A DNA stretch of 64,000 nt from an uncultured Christensenella sp. (GCA_910584295.1 CAJTYR010000001.1:186001-250000); one strand, 5' to 3'. Shown: positions 32,788 through 41,478, counted from the first letter of the stretch. Program-made: numbers and translations. The notes: generated by a model not told the origin, from the letters alone.

Positions 32788-34472
32788 AAAAAATCTTACA
32801 GATTGCAAAATATGACTTCAGACGTATAGCATTCAACCCTATCACACTCATAGGGTATGCTATCATTATTGTCGCTTGTCTTATCTTGGGATTTGTGTAT
32901 AAAATTCCAAACACTCCTGCCTACAAAGCCTCGCTTTATGGTGAAACAACGAGAGAAATTTATTCATCTTTCACATCCGCAGATGAAAAATATGATACCA
33001 AGCAAAAATTAGACAAAATTTTTGAAGATGCCCAATTTATCTTAAACATTCATGACACCTCTTGTGGTGAAGCAGACCAACTTGTTTCACTCAACCACTC
33101 TCTTCAAGACATTTGGACAAAAGTCGACACATACCACAAATGGCAAGGACATCCAAATCAACCACAGCCACCAAGCAAAAATGAAATAGCTAATGTTGTA
33201 AATCAACTGGATATATTTGTTGAAAACTTCAAAAATATTGAGCAATTCCGCACAAGACTTATTTTAACAACAACTCAAGTGAAAGATCTCACCATCACAG
33301 TGAAATTTTTCAAAAATGTTTTGAACAACAATGAAGGCATCAATGAAGTTATGAACAAACTTTATGAAGGCAAATCACATTTCACAAACATAAAACAAAT
33401 CAGCGCAAAAGCAATCACTTTCAATGTTGACACTGTTCACCTGTCAGATTTCCAAAACAACTACATAATCAAAGCAAAAACAAAACTTGAAGAAATTTTT
33501 AAAGAAATGACAGAAATGTATCTTTCAACTGAGCCAAGTGATGTATCAAAGCTAAAAAAGATGAAGTCTCTTGCAACAAACTACAAACTCACATGCGAAA
33601 GTGCCAAAGGTGCAATCGAAAGAGAGTTCTCACTCTTGCTTGACAAACTTTCAGTGAAAATAAACAAATTGTACGGCTATGAAAAGTTTTCTTTGGAAGA
33701 AACAAAAAGAGATTTAGCTTTTGCAAAATATTTTTTAGCCGATGATGAATTATACTATACAGGCTATCAACAAGCATTAAATTTCAATACAGCCTCCTAC
33801 AAAACAACAGCTTATGACCATGCATATTTCATGATGGCAATCATTGGCTTTTTGACTGTTCTGTTTGGAATCTTTGGAGCGTATAAACTCTTTGGTCGGG
33901 ATCGTAAAAATGGAAAAATGGATTTGATTTTGTCACAGAAAGTTTCCTTCAATCAAGTTTTTGTTGGCAAATTTCTGGCAATTCTATGGTCAACAAGTTT
34001 CTGTGTCCTCGTGTTTGGAATTTTGACTTTTGCATGGGGAGCAATTTTCTATGGTTTCTTACCAGGAAGCATTATTGCTGTTTTCAACACGAACAAAGTC
34101 TATATGATCTCACCTTTCTTGTTCTTTCTCATAAAATTGATCGGAATTGAGCTTCAAGCAATTTTCTATATTGTGTTCACAATTTTCATGATGAATATCT
34201 CCAGAAAATTTGATTTAACATTTGCTATCTCAATAGTGATCTTTGTTGCGGCAACGATTTGCAACATACTGCTCAACAATCAACTTTGGTGGTGCTTACT
34301 CCCATTCATGCACGCTGACATCACCTCCTTCCTCGGCGGTGGATCAATGAACACAGGTTTCTTAAAAACCTCGCTTTTCGCTTATGGAAATTTCTTCATC
34401 ACTCTCATATACTATGTTGTGCTTGTTGGACTTTTGTTCATCTTTACAAAACAATTGTTCAAGAAAAATTAA
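32784..34472 (+). CDS. ABC-2 type permease with large extracytoplasmic domain
   Basis: 562 aa. One N-terminal helix (about 15-37), then some 300 aa of helical extracytoplasmic sequence, then five or six membrane helices (about 350-560). This is the layout of ABC-2 exporters whose substrate is often a peptide, lipid or gliding/secretion partner; substrate unknown. The start is TTG, supported by AGGAGG 8 nt upstream and by the 4-nt overlap with the ATPase stop. Followed by a terminator, so the two genes form a unit. Confidence 0.82.
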   Translation: MKKILQIAKYDFRRIAFNPITLIGYAIIIVACLILGFVYKIPNTPAYKASLYGETTREIYSSFTSADEKYDTKQKLDKIFEDAQFILNIHDTSCGEADQLVSLNHSLQDIWTKVDTYHKWQGHPNQPQPPSKNEIANVVNQLDIFVENFKNIEQFRTRLILTTTQVKDLTITVKFFKNVLNNNEGINEVMNKLYEGKSHFTNIKQISAKAITFNVDTVHLSDFQNNYIIKAKTKLEEIFKEMTEMYLSTEPSDVSKLKKMKSLATNYKLTCESAKGAIEREFSLLLDKLSVKINKLYGYEKFSLEETKRDLAFAKYFLADDELYYTGYQQALNFNTASYKTTAYDHAYFMMAIIGFLTVLFGIFGAYKLFGRDRKNGKMDLILSQKVSFNQVFVGKFLAILWSTSFCVLVFGILTFAWGAIFYGFLPGSIIAVFNTNKVYMISPFLFFLIKLIGIELQAIFYIVFTIFMMNISRKFDLTFAISIVIFVAATICNILLNNQLWWCLLPFMHADITSFLGGGSMNTGFLKTSLFAYGNFFITLIYYVVLVGLLFIFTKQLFKKN

Positions 34473-34479
34473 TTTCAAA

Positions 34480-34507
34480 GCTCCCAATATTCTTTTGGGA
34501 GTTTTTT
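34480..34507 (+). terminator. Terminator of the ABC operon
   Basis: CTCCCAA / TTGGGAG stem, 7-nt loop, T6 tail. Confidence 0.85.
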
Positions 34508-34526
34508 GTAAAAATTCACTTTTCGT

Positions 34527-34556
34527 TTGCTTGACAGATGAAAATTTTGTTAAAAT
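34527..34556 (+). promoter_or_regulatory. Promoter of degV
   Basis: TTGCTT (34527-34532), 18-nt spacer, TAAAAT (34551-34556) with extended TGT. A better TTGACA at 34531 has only 14 nt spacing. Confidence 0.45.
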
Positions 34557-34579
34557 AAAAACATAAAAGGAGTAAATCT

Positions 34580-35419
34580 ATGAATTATAAAATTGTCACA
34601 GAAGCATCTGTAGATATGCCAGGAGACTTCGCCAAAGAAAATGACATCACAATTTGTCCAATTGAACTCAATTTCAATGGTGAACTTTTTCCAGAAGGTT
34701 TACCCAATGAAGAATTTTATGAAAAAATGAAAACAACAGGCATAATTCCAAAAACAAGTCAACCAAATCAATATAAGTTTGAAAGTGCTTTTGAAAATTA
34801 TGTAAACAAAAAAGATTGGTTTGTAATAACAATTGTTATATCATCCGATCTTGCTGGCACAATCGCGCAAGCAAACAGAGCGGTGGAGAGCCTTGAAATG
34901 AAAAACTGTTATGTTTGTGATTCTCGCTGCACAACTTTTGCAGAAGGAGCATTGATTGTTGAACTTGTCAAATTCATCAAATCCAACCCAAATGCAAAAC
35001 CACAAGAAGTAATTAATGAACTCGAACGCCTTAAATCCAGCGTTCGCCTTTTGGCTGTTGTCGGTGATTTAAAATATCTCAAACAAGGTGGGAGACTTTC
35101 TGGCGCAGCATACATTGCAGCATCTGCACTCAACATAAAACCAATCATCAGCCTTGATGGCGGAAAAGTTAACACAGTTGCAAAGAAAGTTGGAGAAAGA
35201 GCAGCAAATCAGTTCATGTGTGATGCGGCTGAAAAAAGAAACAAAAACTATCCAATTTATTTCGGTTATTCTGCAAACAAAATAAATGCAAAAAGATTCA
35301 TTTTTCAAAATGCACAAAAGCTTGGAGTTGATCCAGAAAATACACCAATCTATGACATAGGTTGCGTCGTTGGCACACATGCTGGTCCAAACTGTTATGG
35401 TCTCGTATATTTCGTTTAA
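34580..35419 (+). CDS. DegV family fatty-acid-binding protein
   Basis: 279 aa. Typical DegV opening (YKIVTEASVDMPGDFAKENDI), the ITIVISSDLAGTIAQA and GDLKYLKQGGRLSGAAY blocks, and a C-terminal THAGPNCYGLVYF. DegV/FakB proteins bind fatty acids and hand them to FakA kinase for acyl-phosphate synthesis. No fakA is nearby. AAAGGAG precedes the ATG. Confidence 0.92.
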   Translation: MNYKIVTEASVDMPGDFAKENDITICPIELNFNGELFPEGLPNEEFYEKMKTTGIIPKTSQPNQYKFESAFENYVNKKDWFVITIVISSDLAGTIAQANRAVESLEMKNCYVCDSRCTTFAEGALIVELVKFIKSNPNAKPQEVINELERLKSSVRLLAVVGDLKYLKQGGRLSGAAYIAASALNIKPIISLDGGKVNTVAKKVGERAANQFMCDAAEKRNKNYPIYFGYSANKINAKRFIFQNAQKLGVDPENTPIYDIGCVVGTHAGPNCYGLVYFV

Positions 35420-35424
35420 GAAAA

Positions 35425-35458
35425 TCAAAAAACAGATGAAGTACATCTGTTTTTTTTC
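35425..35458. terminator. Bidirectional terminator between degV and the minE-like gene
   Basis: AAAAACAGATG / CATCTGTTTTT stem, 5-nt loop, T tract on either strand. Confidence 0.85.
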
Positions 35459-35674
35459 TTAAATAAGTCGATTCCCAAAAGGCTTAATTCTGCTTGCAGG
35501 GATCTCAACATTAAAGACATAGCCACCGCCACTTTTTCTATATCTGACCACAACATCATCTGCAAGCAACAAGAAGTTTCTTGCAACTGATGCAACTTCT
35601 TCTTTCAGAACCTCTGTAACCTGCTCCAAACTTCCAAATTTATCACGTAATATAAGCTGGTCAATTCTTTCCAT
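35459..35674 (-). CDS. minE: MinE-like topological specificity factor
   Basis: 71 aa directly downstream of minD (9-nt gap, strong AAGGAGG). The segment EVLKEEVASVARNFLLLADDVVVRY followed by YVFNVEIPA fits the MinE topological-specificity fold (helix, then two strands) when read in pieces. The N-terminal MinD-binding helix is short and divergent, so the call leans on gene order. If correct it would drive MinD oscillation or placement. No minC is adjacent. Confidence 0.65.
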   Translation of the reverse strand: MERIDQLILRDKFGSLEQVTEVLKEEVASVARNFLLLADDVVVRYRKSGGGYVFNVEIPASRIKPFGNRLI

Positions 35675-35683
35675 AAAACCTCC

Positions 35684-36475
35684 TTACACCAATTTCTTGA
35701 TATTTCGCTTGAAATAACCCACAAGCCCACGATATTTATAGGTGCAATCATAAATTTTTTTGCAACCATTATGAACATTTTCTGAAAGCAAAGAAAAAGC
35801 TCTGACGCTCTCTCCATCAGTCATAATACGCCCATCACAGGACATTTTTGAGACCTTATCATCTTCTGGTATGACACCAATCAAAGGAATATCCATCGCT
35901 TTGACAATGCTTTCAATATTCATCATTTCACCAGATAAAAGCAAATCCCCTCTCATTCGATTTATGACAAGCGCCTTGTTTTCAATGTTATAAGTGCTTA
36001 AAAGTCCAACCACCTTATCAGCATCCCTTATGCTTGAAAGATGAGGCGTAACAACAATAATTGCCTCATTGGCAGGGAATACTGCCCTATGAAACCCTGC
36101 TTCAACTCCGGCTGGACAGTCAATCAAAATGTAATCAAAAGAGTGGTCAATTATGTCAACCACATTTTTTATATGCTCTCCAGTGATTTTGCTCGATGCA
36201 TAGGTATGTGAAGACGGCAAAACATAAAGAGATGGGTTGTTTGGATCTTGAATCAGTGCTTGTCTGACACGACACTTGCCTGACACAACATCAGTTATGT
36301 CAAACACAACCTGTCTTTCAAGCCCCATAATAACATCAAGATTGTTAAGTCCAATGTCAACATCCAAAAGAGCAACCCTAAATCCAAGCTTTGACAAATA
36401 CACTCCCAAATTTGCACAAACTGTGGTTTTTCCAACACCACCTTTTCCGCTTGTGATAACAATTCTCCTTGCCAC
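35684..36475 (-). CDS. minD: Septum site-determining ATPase MinD
   Basis: 263 aa. Deviant Walker A SGKGGVGKTT near the N-terminus, ALLDVDIGLNNLDVIMGL, DYILIDCPAGVE and ADKVVGLL identify MinD. The C-terminus ends in a basic amphipathic stretch (YFKRNIKKLV) as expected for membrane targeting. The GTG at 36475 is chosen because GAGGTG lies just upstream and gives the usual M-A-R-R-I-V start. Two 13-bp direct repeats lie at and upstream of the promoter. Confidence 0.94.
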   Translation of the reverse strand: MARRIVITSGKGGVGKTTVCANLGVYLSKLGFRVALLDVDIGLNNLDVIMGLERQVVFDITDVVSGKCRVRQALIQDPNNPSLYVLPSSHTYASSKITGEHIKNVVDIIDHSFDYILIDCPAGVEAGFHRAVFPANEAIIVVTPHLSSIRDADKVVGLLSTYNIENKALVINRMRGDLLLSGEMMNIESIVKAMDIPLIGVIPEDDKVSKMSCDGRIMTDGESVRAFSLLSENVHNGCKKIYDCTYKYRGLVGYFKRNIKKLV

Positions 36476-36494
36476 AACCACCTCGCTTAAAACA

Positions 36495-36522
36495 ATTTTA
36501 CTATCCTCACAATAAGAAGCAA
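36495..36522 (-). promoter_or_regulatory. Promoter of minDE
   Basis: TTGCTT (36517-36522), 16-nt spacer, TAAAAT (36495-36500). Leader about 13 nt to the GTG. Confidence 0.55.
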
Positions 36523-36550
36523 AATGCTTAAAAAACGAAAATGCTTAAAA
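36521..36550. repeat. Two 13-bp direct repeats upstream of the minD promoter
   Basis: AAAATGCTTAAAA occurs at 36521-36533 and again at 36538-36550, 17 bp apart, the first touching the -35 box. A second pair, TGTCAA repeated at 10-bp pitch, follows at 36553-36568. Confidence 0.7.
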
Positions 36551-36594
36551 TTTGTCAATTTTTGTCAAAAACCAAACAATCCAAAGATTGACAA

Positions 36595-36618
36595 AAAAAG
36601 AAGAGTCAAATGACTCTT
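36595..36618 (-). terminator. Terminator of the Ppx-like/pseudoprotease/MreB-like operon
   Basis: AAGAGTCA / TGACTCTT inverted repeat with T7 on the minus strand, overlapping the last stop codon. Confidence 0.8.
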
Positions 36619-37621
36619 ACAAATTGTTTGTTATACTTTCAAGAAGTTGTCTGTCTGAAAGGAGTTTTCCTGCGCCCAAAATTGTGACATTGTCAACATC
36701 ATCACAAAATTCAACTGGATATTTAAGGTTTTTCTTAAAATAGTCCTCAAGTCCTTGCATTTTTGATCCGCCACCACAAACAACAATCTTATTGTTGATG
36801 ATGTCAGCAACAATTTCTGGAGGAAGTGAATTGATTGTTGTGTCAATTGCACGGACAATTTCATTATAAAAAGGCTCAATGGCTGGTCTTAAGTCACTTG
36901 AAAGGATGACAACTGATTTTGGAGATTTGCTTTGCGTGTCAACTCCTGTAACTTCCATGTTGAGAGTGTCGTTTAAATAAAGACTTCCCACTTCGTTTTT
37001 CAAAACTTCAGCTGTTGAAAGACCAATCACCAACTGCTCTGAAAATGCCAAAAAATTTACGATTGCAGCATCAATACTCTTTCCACCAATGCCAACAGTT
37101 GCCCCTTTAAGAATGTTTGACATATTTATCACCGCAATTTCTGTACTTGTTCCGCCAATGTCCACAACCATATTAACTTTTGAATTGTCAATGCTTCTTC
37201 CTTGTCCCAAGCAAGAACACAAAGAAGATGGAATAAGCTCAACTTGCCCCAAATTCGCACCTTCACAAACACTTAAAATATTTTCTTTTTCTTTTGCGGA
37301 AAGCCCACAAGGGACAACGAAAATTGCCTTATCCTCACGAGGACGATATTCGACTTTTCCAAGAAAATATTTCAAAAGAAGAGCCGAATACTCAAAATTG
37401 GAGTGATCTCCATATGCCATAGGGGTGAAGATTTCAACATTATCTTTTGTTTTTCCAATCAATTTTTTTGCATCATTGCCCATTGCAACAACTTTGTATC
37501 CACCATCACGAGTTGGCTCGGCAGCGATAAGAGTTGCTTCTTTAAGTGCAAGCCCCTCGCCATTTACATAAATGCAAGTGTAAGCTCCACCCATTTCAAT
37601 GGCATATTTAATCTTTCTCAT
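36617..37621 (-). CDS. MreB-like actin-family protein, divergent
   Basis: 334 aa, MreB length. Phosphate-1 reads EMGGAYTCIYVNGEG (usual D-L-G-T-A-N), phosphate-2 MVVDIGGTSTEIAVI, connect region VPCGLSAKEKENIL and adenosine motif VVCGGGSKMQGLEDY. The nucleotide pocket looks usable but the first Asp is Glu. MreB organises lateral wall synthesis; this divergent copy may have another job. It is the last gene of an operon with an HtrA-fold pseudoprotease and a Ppx-like protein. GGAGG precedes the ATG. Confidence 0.82.
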   Translation of the reverse strand: MRKIKYAIEMGGAYTCIYVNGEGLALKEATLIAAEPTRDGGYKVVAMGNDAKKLIGKTKDNVEIFTPMAYGDHSNFEYSALLLKYFLGKVEYRPREDKAIFVVPCGLSAKEKENILSVCEGANLGQVELIPSSLCSCLGQGRSIDNSKVNMVVDIGGTSTEIAVINMSNILKGATVGIGGKSIDAAIVNFLAFSEQLVIGLSTAEVLKNEVGSLYLNDTLNMEVTGVDTQSKSPKSVVILSSDLRPAIEPFYNEIVRAIDTTINSLPPEIVADIINNKIVVCGGGSKMQGLEDYFKKNLKYPVEFCDDVDNVTILGAGKLLSDRQLLESITNNL

Positions 37622-37640
37622 AAGTCCTCCATCAATAAGT

Positions 37641-38849
37641 TTAAACTGAAAAACTCAAAGTCTTAGCAGTTGGATCATCAAGTTCAATATAAGTCAAAAC
37701 AACTCTATCACCTTTTTTTGCCTTGAAAAGTGTGTCAATCAAATCACATCTATATTTTACATTTTGAATTTTGTCTCCAACCTTAACTTTCGTGATTGCA
37801 GAATGGGCAGAAATGGTGTTTCCATTATAACTGAATTCTTTAAAGAGATGGAATCCCTTTTCTCCAGAGCTTGTAAACTTCAAAATATCATCCGTGATAT
37901 TGTTCCAAGTGTTGTCAAAATAGAAAGTTGTTTTTCCAGAATCTTCTCCCCAGATGGTAATCATATCTTCAGCTTCAAAGGCGTCAAAACCGCAAAATGC
38001 GTCAACAAGGTCATTTTTATAGACACCATTTTCCAATGAGGCAACTTTTTTGATATAATCCAATGCACCGTAAACTGGTTGCACAAAACATTCGCTAGGA
38101 TTTTCACTTGCAGTTGGCAAAACCCCAAAAGACAAGCCCAAAAGCTTCCCCTTTTTATTGAAAACTGCACCACCTGAAAAAGATGCAGAGCCTACCGTTT
38201 CAACAAGAAATCCACTTGAAACAGTATAATCATAACCAAGTTCTCCATCAACTTCTTTTGGAGCATTATAAATTAAACTGTTTTCAGAAATAAATCCACC
38301 AGAAATGCTTGATGTGAATGATCTTGTTTTTGGATTGACAGAAGTCATGATGACTTTTGTTCCTGTTTTGCAATCTGACAAACTTCCAATTCCAACATAA
38401 GGAATATTGATTGCTTTGTCACTGCCATCCATATTCTTACATTTGATTATTGCAAGATTTCGATTTTTGTCCTTGGCAACAACAACGCCACCATAAGCTC
38501 TTCCGCCATTTGTGAATACTTTAATTTGTGCATCTTCAGAACAATTTGAAAACTCACTCAATGGAGCAATTATGCAACCATTTTTTCGGACATTGACACC
38601 GCAAACATTTATGTCTACATTTTCAAAATGATCGTCAATGGCTTTGTAGTTGATTTGAACAACAGAATCCATATACATTCTGCCAATAGATTGCTGACTC
38701 CCAAAAGGCCACAAGCCTAATTTTGCAGAAATGTTGTAAGGCCAGATGAAATAGAAGGAAACGACGGTGAATAAATAACATAACAAAATAGTTATGACTG
38801 CAAACAAAATGATCCAAAAAACTTTGGAAATCCCCTTTTTCTCTGCCAT
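37641..38849 (-). CDS. Membrane-anchored HtrA-fold protein, probable pseudoprotease
   Basis: 402 aa. One membrane helix (about 11-36), a trypsin-like domain (about 55-275) and a PDZ-like end (about 325-395). Only the Ser elbow is kept (SFSGGAVFN, Ser225). The position of the catalytic His (G-x-I-x-T-N-x-H-V) reads GCIIAPLSEF, and the Asp-Leu-Ala motif is NLAIIK (Asn131). It therefore looks unable to cleave peptide bonds and may bind ligands or scaffold partners outside the membrane. It sits between two actin-fold genes with 14- and 19-nt gaps. AAGGAAGG precedes the ATG. Confidence 0.75.
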   Translation of the reverse strand: MAEKKGISKVFWIILFAVITILLCYLFTVVSFYFIWPYNISAKLGLWPFGSQQSIGRMYMDSVVQINYKAIDDHFENVDINVCGVNVRKNGCIIAPLSEFSNCSEDAQIKVFTNGGRAYGGVVVAKDKNRNLAIIKCKNMDGSDKAINIPYVGIGSLSDCKTGTKVIMTSVNPKTRSFTSSISGGFISENSLIYNAPKEVDGELGYDYTVSSGFLVETVGSASFSGGAVFNKKGKLLGLSFGVLPTASENPSECFVQPVYGALDYIKKVASLENGVYKNDLVDAFCGFDAFEAEDMITIWGEDSGKTTFYFDNTWNNITDDILKFTSSGEKGFHLFKEFSYNGNTISAHSAITKVKVGDKIQNVKYRCDLIDTLFKAKKGDRVVLTYIELDDPTAKTLSFSV

Positions 38850-38863
38850 TCAACCTTCCTTGA

Positions 38864-40345
38864 TTAAATTATTTGCAAACTTTTCTTGAAAGTCTTTTTA
38901 AAATCTTCAGAAATCTTCATGCTTTGAATAATTTCAAATGAAGGATCAGAAGAAACAACCGTCTTCATGATGATAGAATCGCCCAAAATGTCACAAACTA
39001 TGTCGTTGATTACATTTTTTCTTGAAGCATTAAGATTAACTGCCAAATTCACAAGAACACCCAGTTTTCTTACGGCTTCAACATCTTCATCACTCAAAAT
39101 ATCTTTGTATTTCATAATTTCAGCCAAATTGAAATTGTCAAGATTTTGACAAGTGCAAGCAAATGCTGCAAGCAAAACTTCTTTTTGAGTTGCTCCAGAA
39201 ATTTGAGAATTCAAAATTGCATAGAAAGAATGTTTTTGATAGTTTGAAAAATTGATAAATTTTCCGCAATCAAACATGTAAGAAGCAATTTTAAGCGGTT
39301 TCACATAGATTCTTGGAAGTTTATGCACAACTTTAAGCTGTTTAAAAAGCAAAATTGCCATGTCATAGACTTGATTGTTGATTGCAAGCCCCTCTTTTTT
39401 AAATTCATAATAGTTGTCAAGACTGTTTTGAAGAAGGTCTGAATATCTTTCGTTTGAAGATCCAACCAAATTAGAAAGCACAATTCCTTCCAAAGTGTTT
39501 GCTGTTGAAATGTTTATTGTGCCAATTTTCAAAGCATCATAAAGTGCACTGATGATTGCAAGTCCACCATTAAGGCTCTCTGCCCCTTCTTGTCCAAGAC
39601 CTTTGATTTTCTTCACTTTTTGAGCATCAACATCTTTTGCAAAATCAACAACTTTTTGAGCCGAAGAATCAGAAAGCTCATAATTATTGTCTATGTCAAT
39701 TGGATATCTTGTCAGTTTCTTTGCAATTCTTGCAATATCAATGAAACTTGGTCCACAACCAATCACCAAGTCATCTTCATAATTTTTGACAAGAGAACAT
39801 TTTTTGAGTTCTTTTTTAACATTTGCAACCATATCAGCAAAAGTCATGTCAGAATTTGAAAGATTTGAATAGCCATATGGGATTGAATTATATTCAATGA
39901 CATTTCTTCTGTTGAATTTCAAAATATAAGTTGAGTAAGAGGCAATATTGACAATATATCCCTTTGAAGCATCAATTTCGTTCATACAAGAAACATAGAT
40001 GTTCTTAACGACTTCTTCATCATTTGAAATAAGGAAATTCATCCCTGTGTTTGTGTAAACTTCATCCAAGAAGCCACGATAGTTCCTTGCTTTAACGATT
40101 ATGTTCGAGCATATTGCAATCATTTTGTCAACTTTAAAGGTTTCAATTGTATAACGATAGATGTTTAAAATTTTCAAAATGTCATTTTTTGATTTTGGGC
40201 TTAAAAGAGCATCCCTAATCACATCATTTGTGAGGTCATAATAATTTTCTACTTCCTCCAAAATTCTGTATCTCCCATTTCTGCTTTGTACAATCAAAAG
40301 TTTAACCTTTCTTTCGTCAAGTTGAATGTATGCAATGTTTTCCAT
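38864..40345 (-). CDS. Ppx/GppA-like protein, divergent
   Basis: 493 aa. The N-terminal 300 residues have the layout of the Ppx/GppA actin fold and the C-terminal 190 that of its HD-like helical domain (STANTLEGIVLSNL, then QVYDMAILLFKQL, YMFDCGKFINF, KHSFYAILNSQISG). The phosphate loop usually D-x-G-S-N-S is QLDERKVKLLIV, and the second phosphate loop is VNIASYSTYILKF, so polyphosphate or pppGpp hydrolysis is doubtful. It heads the operon with the pseudoprotease and the MreB-like gene. AGGAG precedes the ATG. Confidence 0.72.
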   Translation of the reverse strand: MENIAYIQLDERKVKLLIVQSRNGRYRILEEVENYYDLTNDVIRDALLSPKSKNDILKILNIYRYTIETFKVDKMIAICSNIIVKARNYRGFLDEVYTNTGMNFLISNDEEVVKNIYVSCMNEIDASKGYIVNIASYSTYILKFNRRNVIEYNSIPYGYSNLSNSDMTFADMVANVKKELKKCSLVKNYEDDLVIGCGPSFIDIARIAKKLTRYPIDIDNNYELSDSSAQKVVDFAKDVDAQKVKKIKGLGQEGAESLNGGLAIISALYDALKIGTINISTANTLEGIVLSNLVGSSNERYSDLLQNSLDNYYEFKKEGLAINNQVYDMAILLFKQLKVVHKLPRIYVKPLKIASYMFDCGKFINFSNYQKHSFYAILNSQISGATQKEVLLAAFACTCQNLDNFNLAEIMKYKDILSDEDVEAVRKLGVLVNLAVNLNASRKNVINDIVCDILGDSIIMKTVVSSDPSFEIIQSMKISEDFKKTFKKSLQII

Positions 40346-40393
40346 AAAAATTTCTCCTATATCAGTTTTGTCTAAAAAATGTCAACAAGTTTT

Positions 40394-40564
40394 CTATTCG
40401 TTGATGTCAATAGCTTCAACAGGGCAACTTGCTTGGCAAGCACCACAACGAATGCATTTTGTTTTATCAATTTGGGCTTTCCCATCCTCACCAAAAGAGA
40501 TTGCTTCAACAGGGCAAATAGAAACGCAAGTTCCACAACCGATACAAATGTTTTTATCAACCAT
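40394..40564 (-). CDS. Ferredoxin, 2[4Fe-4S]
   Basis: A 56-aa clostridial-type ferredoxin. Two cluster motifs are visible: CIGCGTCVSICP and CIRCGACQASCP. It carries electrons between reductases and hydrogenases or other anaerobic enzymes in the cytosol. AAGGAG lies 8 nt before the ATG, and a TGGACA-17-TATATT promoter lies upstream. Single-gene unit. Confidence 0.95.
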   Translation of the reverse strand: MVDKNICIGCGTCVSICPVEAISFGEDGKAQIDKTKCIRCGACQASCPVEAIDINE

Positions 40565-40589
40565 TAATTCGCTCCTTATTTATGCATTA

Positions 40590-40618
40590 AATATATCATA
40601 AAAAAGAAGTTTTGTCCA
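40590..40618 (-). promoter_or_regulatory. Promoter of the ferredoxin gene
   Basis: TGGACA (40613-40618), 17-nt spacer, TATATT (40590-40595); leader about 19 nt. Confidence 0.55.
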
Positions 40619-40981
40619 CTATTTTTTAAATACTTTTGCAAATTCAACAACAGCAAGCAAACACAAAAATCCTCCAAAAACCATTTTCAAGATTTTTGAC
40701 GGCAAATAAGTCATCAAAAATGCACCCAAAACTGAAAAAATAACTCCAAAAAATATGATTATCCAGATATTTTTTGTCACGATAAGGCCATTGCGATAAT
40801 GGATGTAAATTGATATGATTGCCATCACCAAAAATGACATCAAATTTATGCCTTGCGCAAGTTTTTGTTCAAAATCTAAAAATATGGTAAGAATTGGTAT
40901 AAGAAGTGTTCCGCCACCCATTCCAAGTCCACCGAAAATACCTGCCAAAAAGCCTGCCAAAACATAAAAAAAATACAACAT
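40619..40981 (-). CDS. Half-size TSUP/TauE-SafE membrane protein
   Basis: 120 aa with four membrane helices. The opening GFLAGIFGGLGMGGGTLLIP is the TSUP repeat signature (20 residues). Full-length TSUP carriers have two such repeats, so this is one half; the other half is probably the neighbour at 41042. The family moves sulfonates, sulfite or other anions. Start at 40981 has GGAGGTGG upstream; a TTG four codons earlier is unlikely. Confidence 0.85.
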   Translation of the reverse strand: MLYFFYVLAGFLAGIFGGLGMGGGTLLIPILTIFLDFEQKLAQGINLMSFLVMAIISIYIHYRNGLIVTKNIWIIIFFGVIFSVLGAFLMTYLPSKILKMVFGGFLCLLAVVEFAKVFKK

Positions 40982-41041
40982 TTCCACCTCCAAAATGGCA
41001 AAATTTTGAACAAAAATTTGTCAAAAACCACGCAAAAATTG

Positions 41042-41446
41042 TCAAAAAAGCAGTCTTATTCCGCCTGCAAGCATGATCAAAACAAAGACAATTCTGACGA
41101 TTTTTTCAGGCATAAATTTCAGTGCAAAAGAGCCCAAAATTCCACCCAAAACAACCCCTCCACCAACACTTATAAATGGCACAAATTCAAGGTGTCCTGT
41201 AAAGGTGTAAATCAGTGCACTTACAAAAGAAATTGGAAAAATAACGACGATTGCTGTCGCATGTGAATATTTCTCTGACAGATGTAAAACCTTCTGTAAG
41301 AGAGGGACACAAATCATCCCACCACCGCCTCCAAAAAAGCCGTTCACAAAGCCGATAAGTGCCCCACAAACAGCAAGCCACACCTTTCTTTTCCATGACA
41401 AATTCTCTTTATTTTGATTATTTTTCTTCTTCTCCGACTTTGACAT
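41042..41446 (-). CDS. Half-size TSUP/TauE-SafE membrane protein
   Basis: 134 aa: a basic N-terminal stretch, then four membrane helices beginning GALIGFVNGFFGGGGGMICV. It lies 60 nt upstream of the second half-size gene in the same direction, so the two may form a heteromeric carrier. No Shine-Dalgarno before the ATG; a weak GACAAT box ends 6 nt upstream, a possible but unproved leaderless start. Confidence 0.83.
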   Translation of the reverse strand: MSKSEKKKNNQNKENLSWKRKVWLAVCGALIGFVNGFFGGGGGMICVPLLQKVLHLSEKYSHATAIVVIFPISFVSALIYTFTGHLEFVPFISVGGGVVLGGILGSFALKFMPEKIVRIVFVLIMLAGGIRLLF

Positions 41447-41478
41447 ATCGTTATTGTCTTTATTTTTCGAAAAAATAT

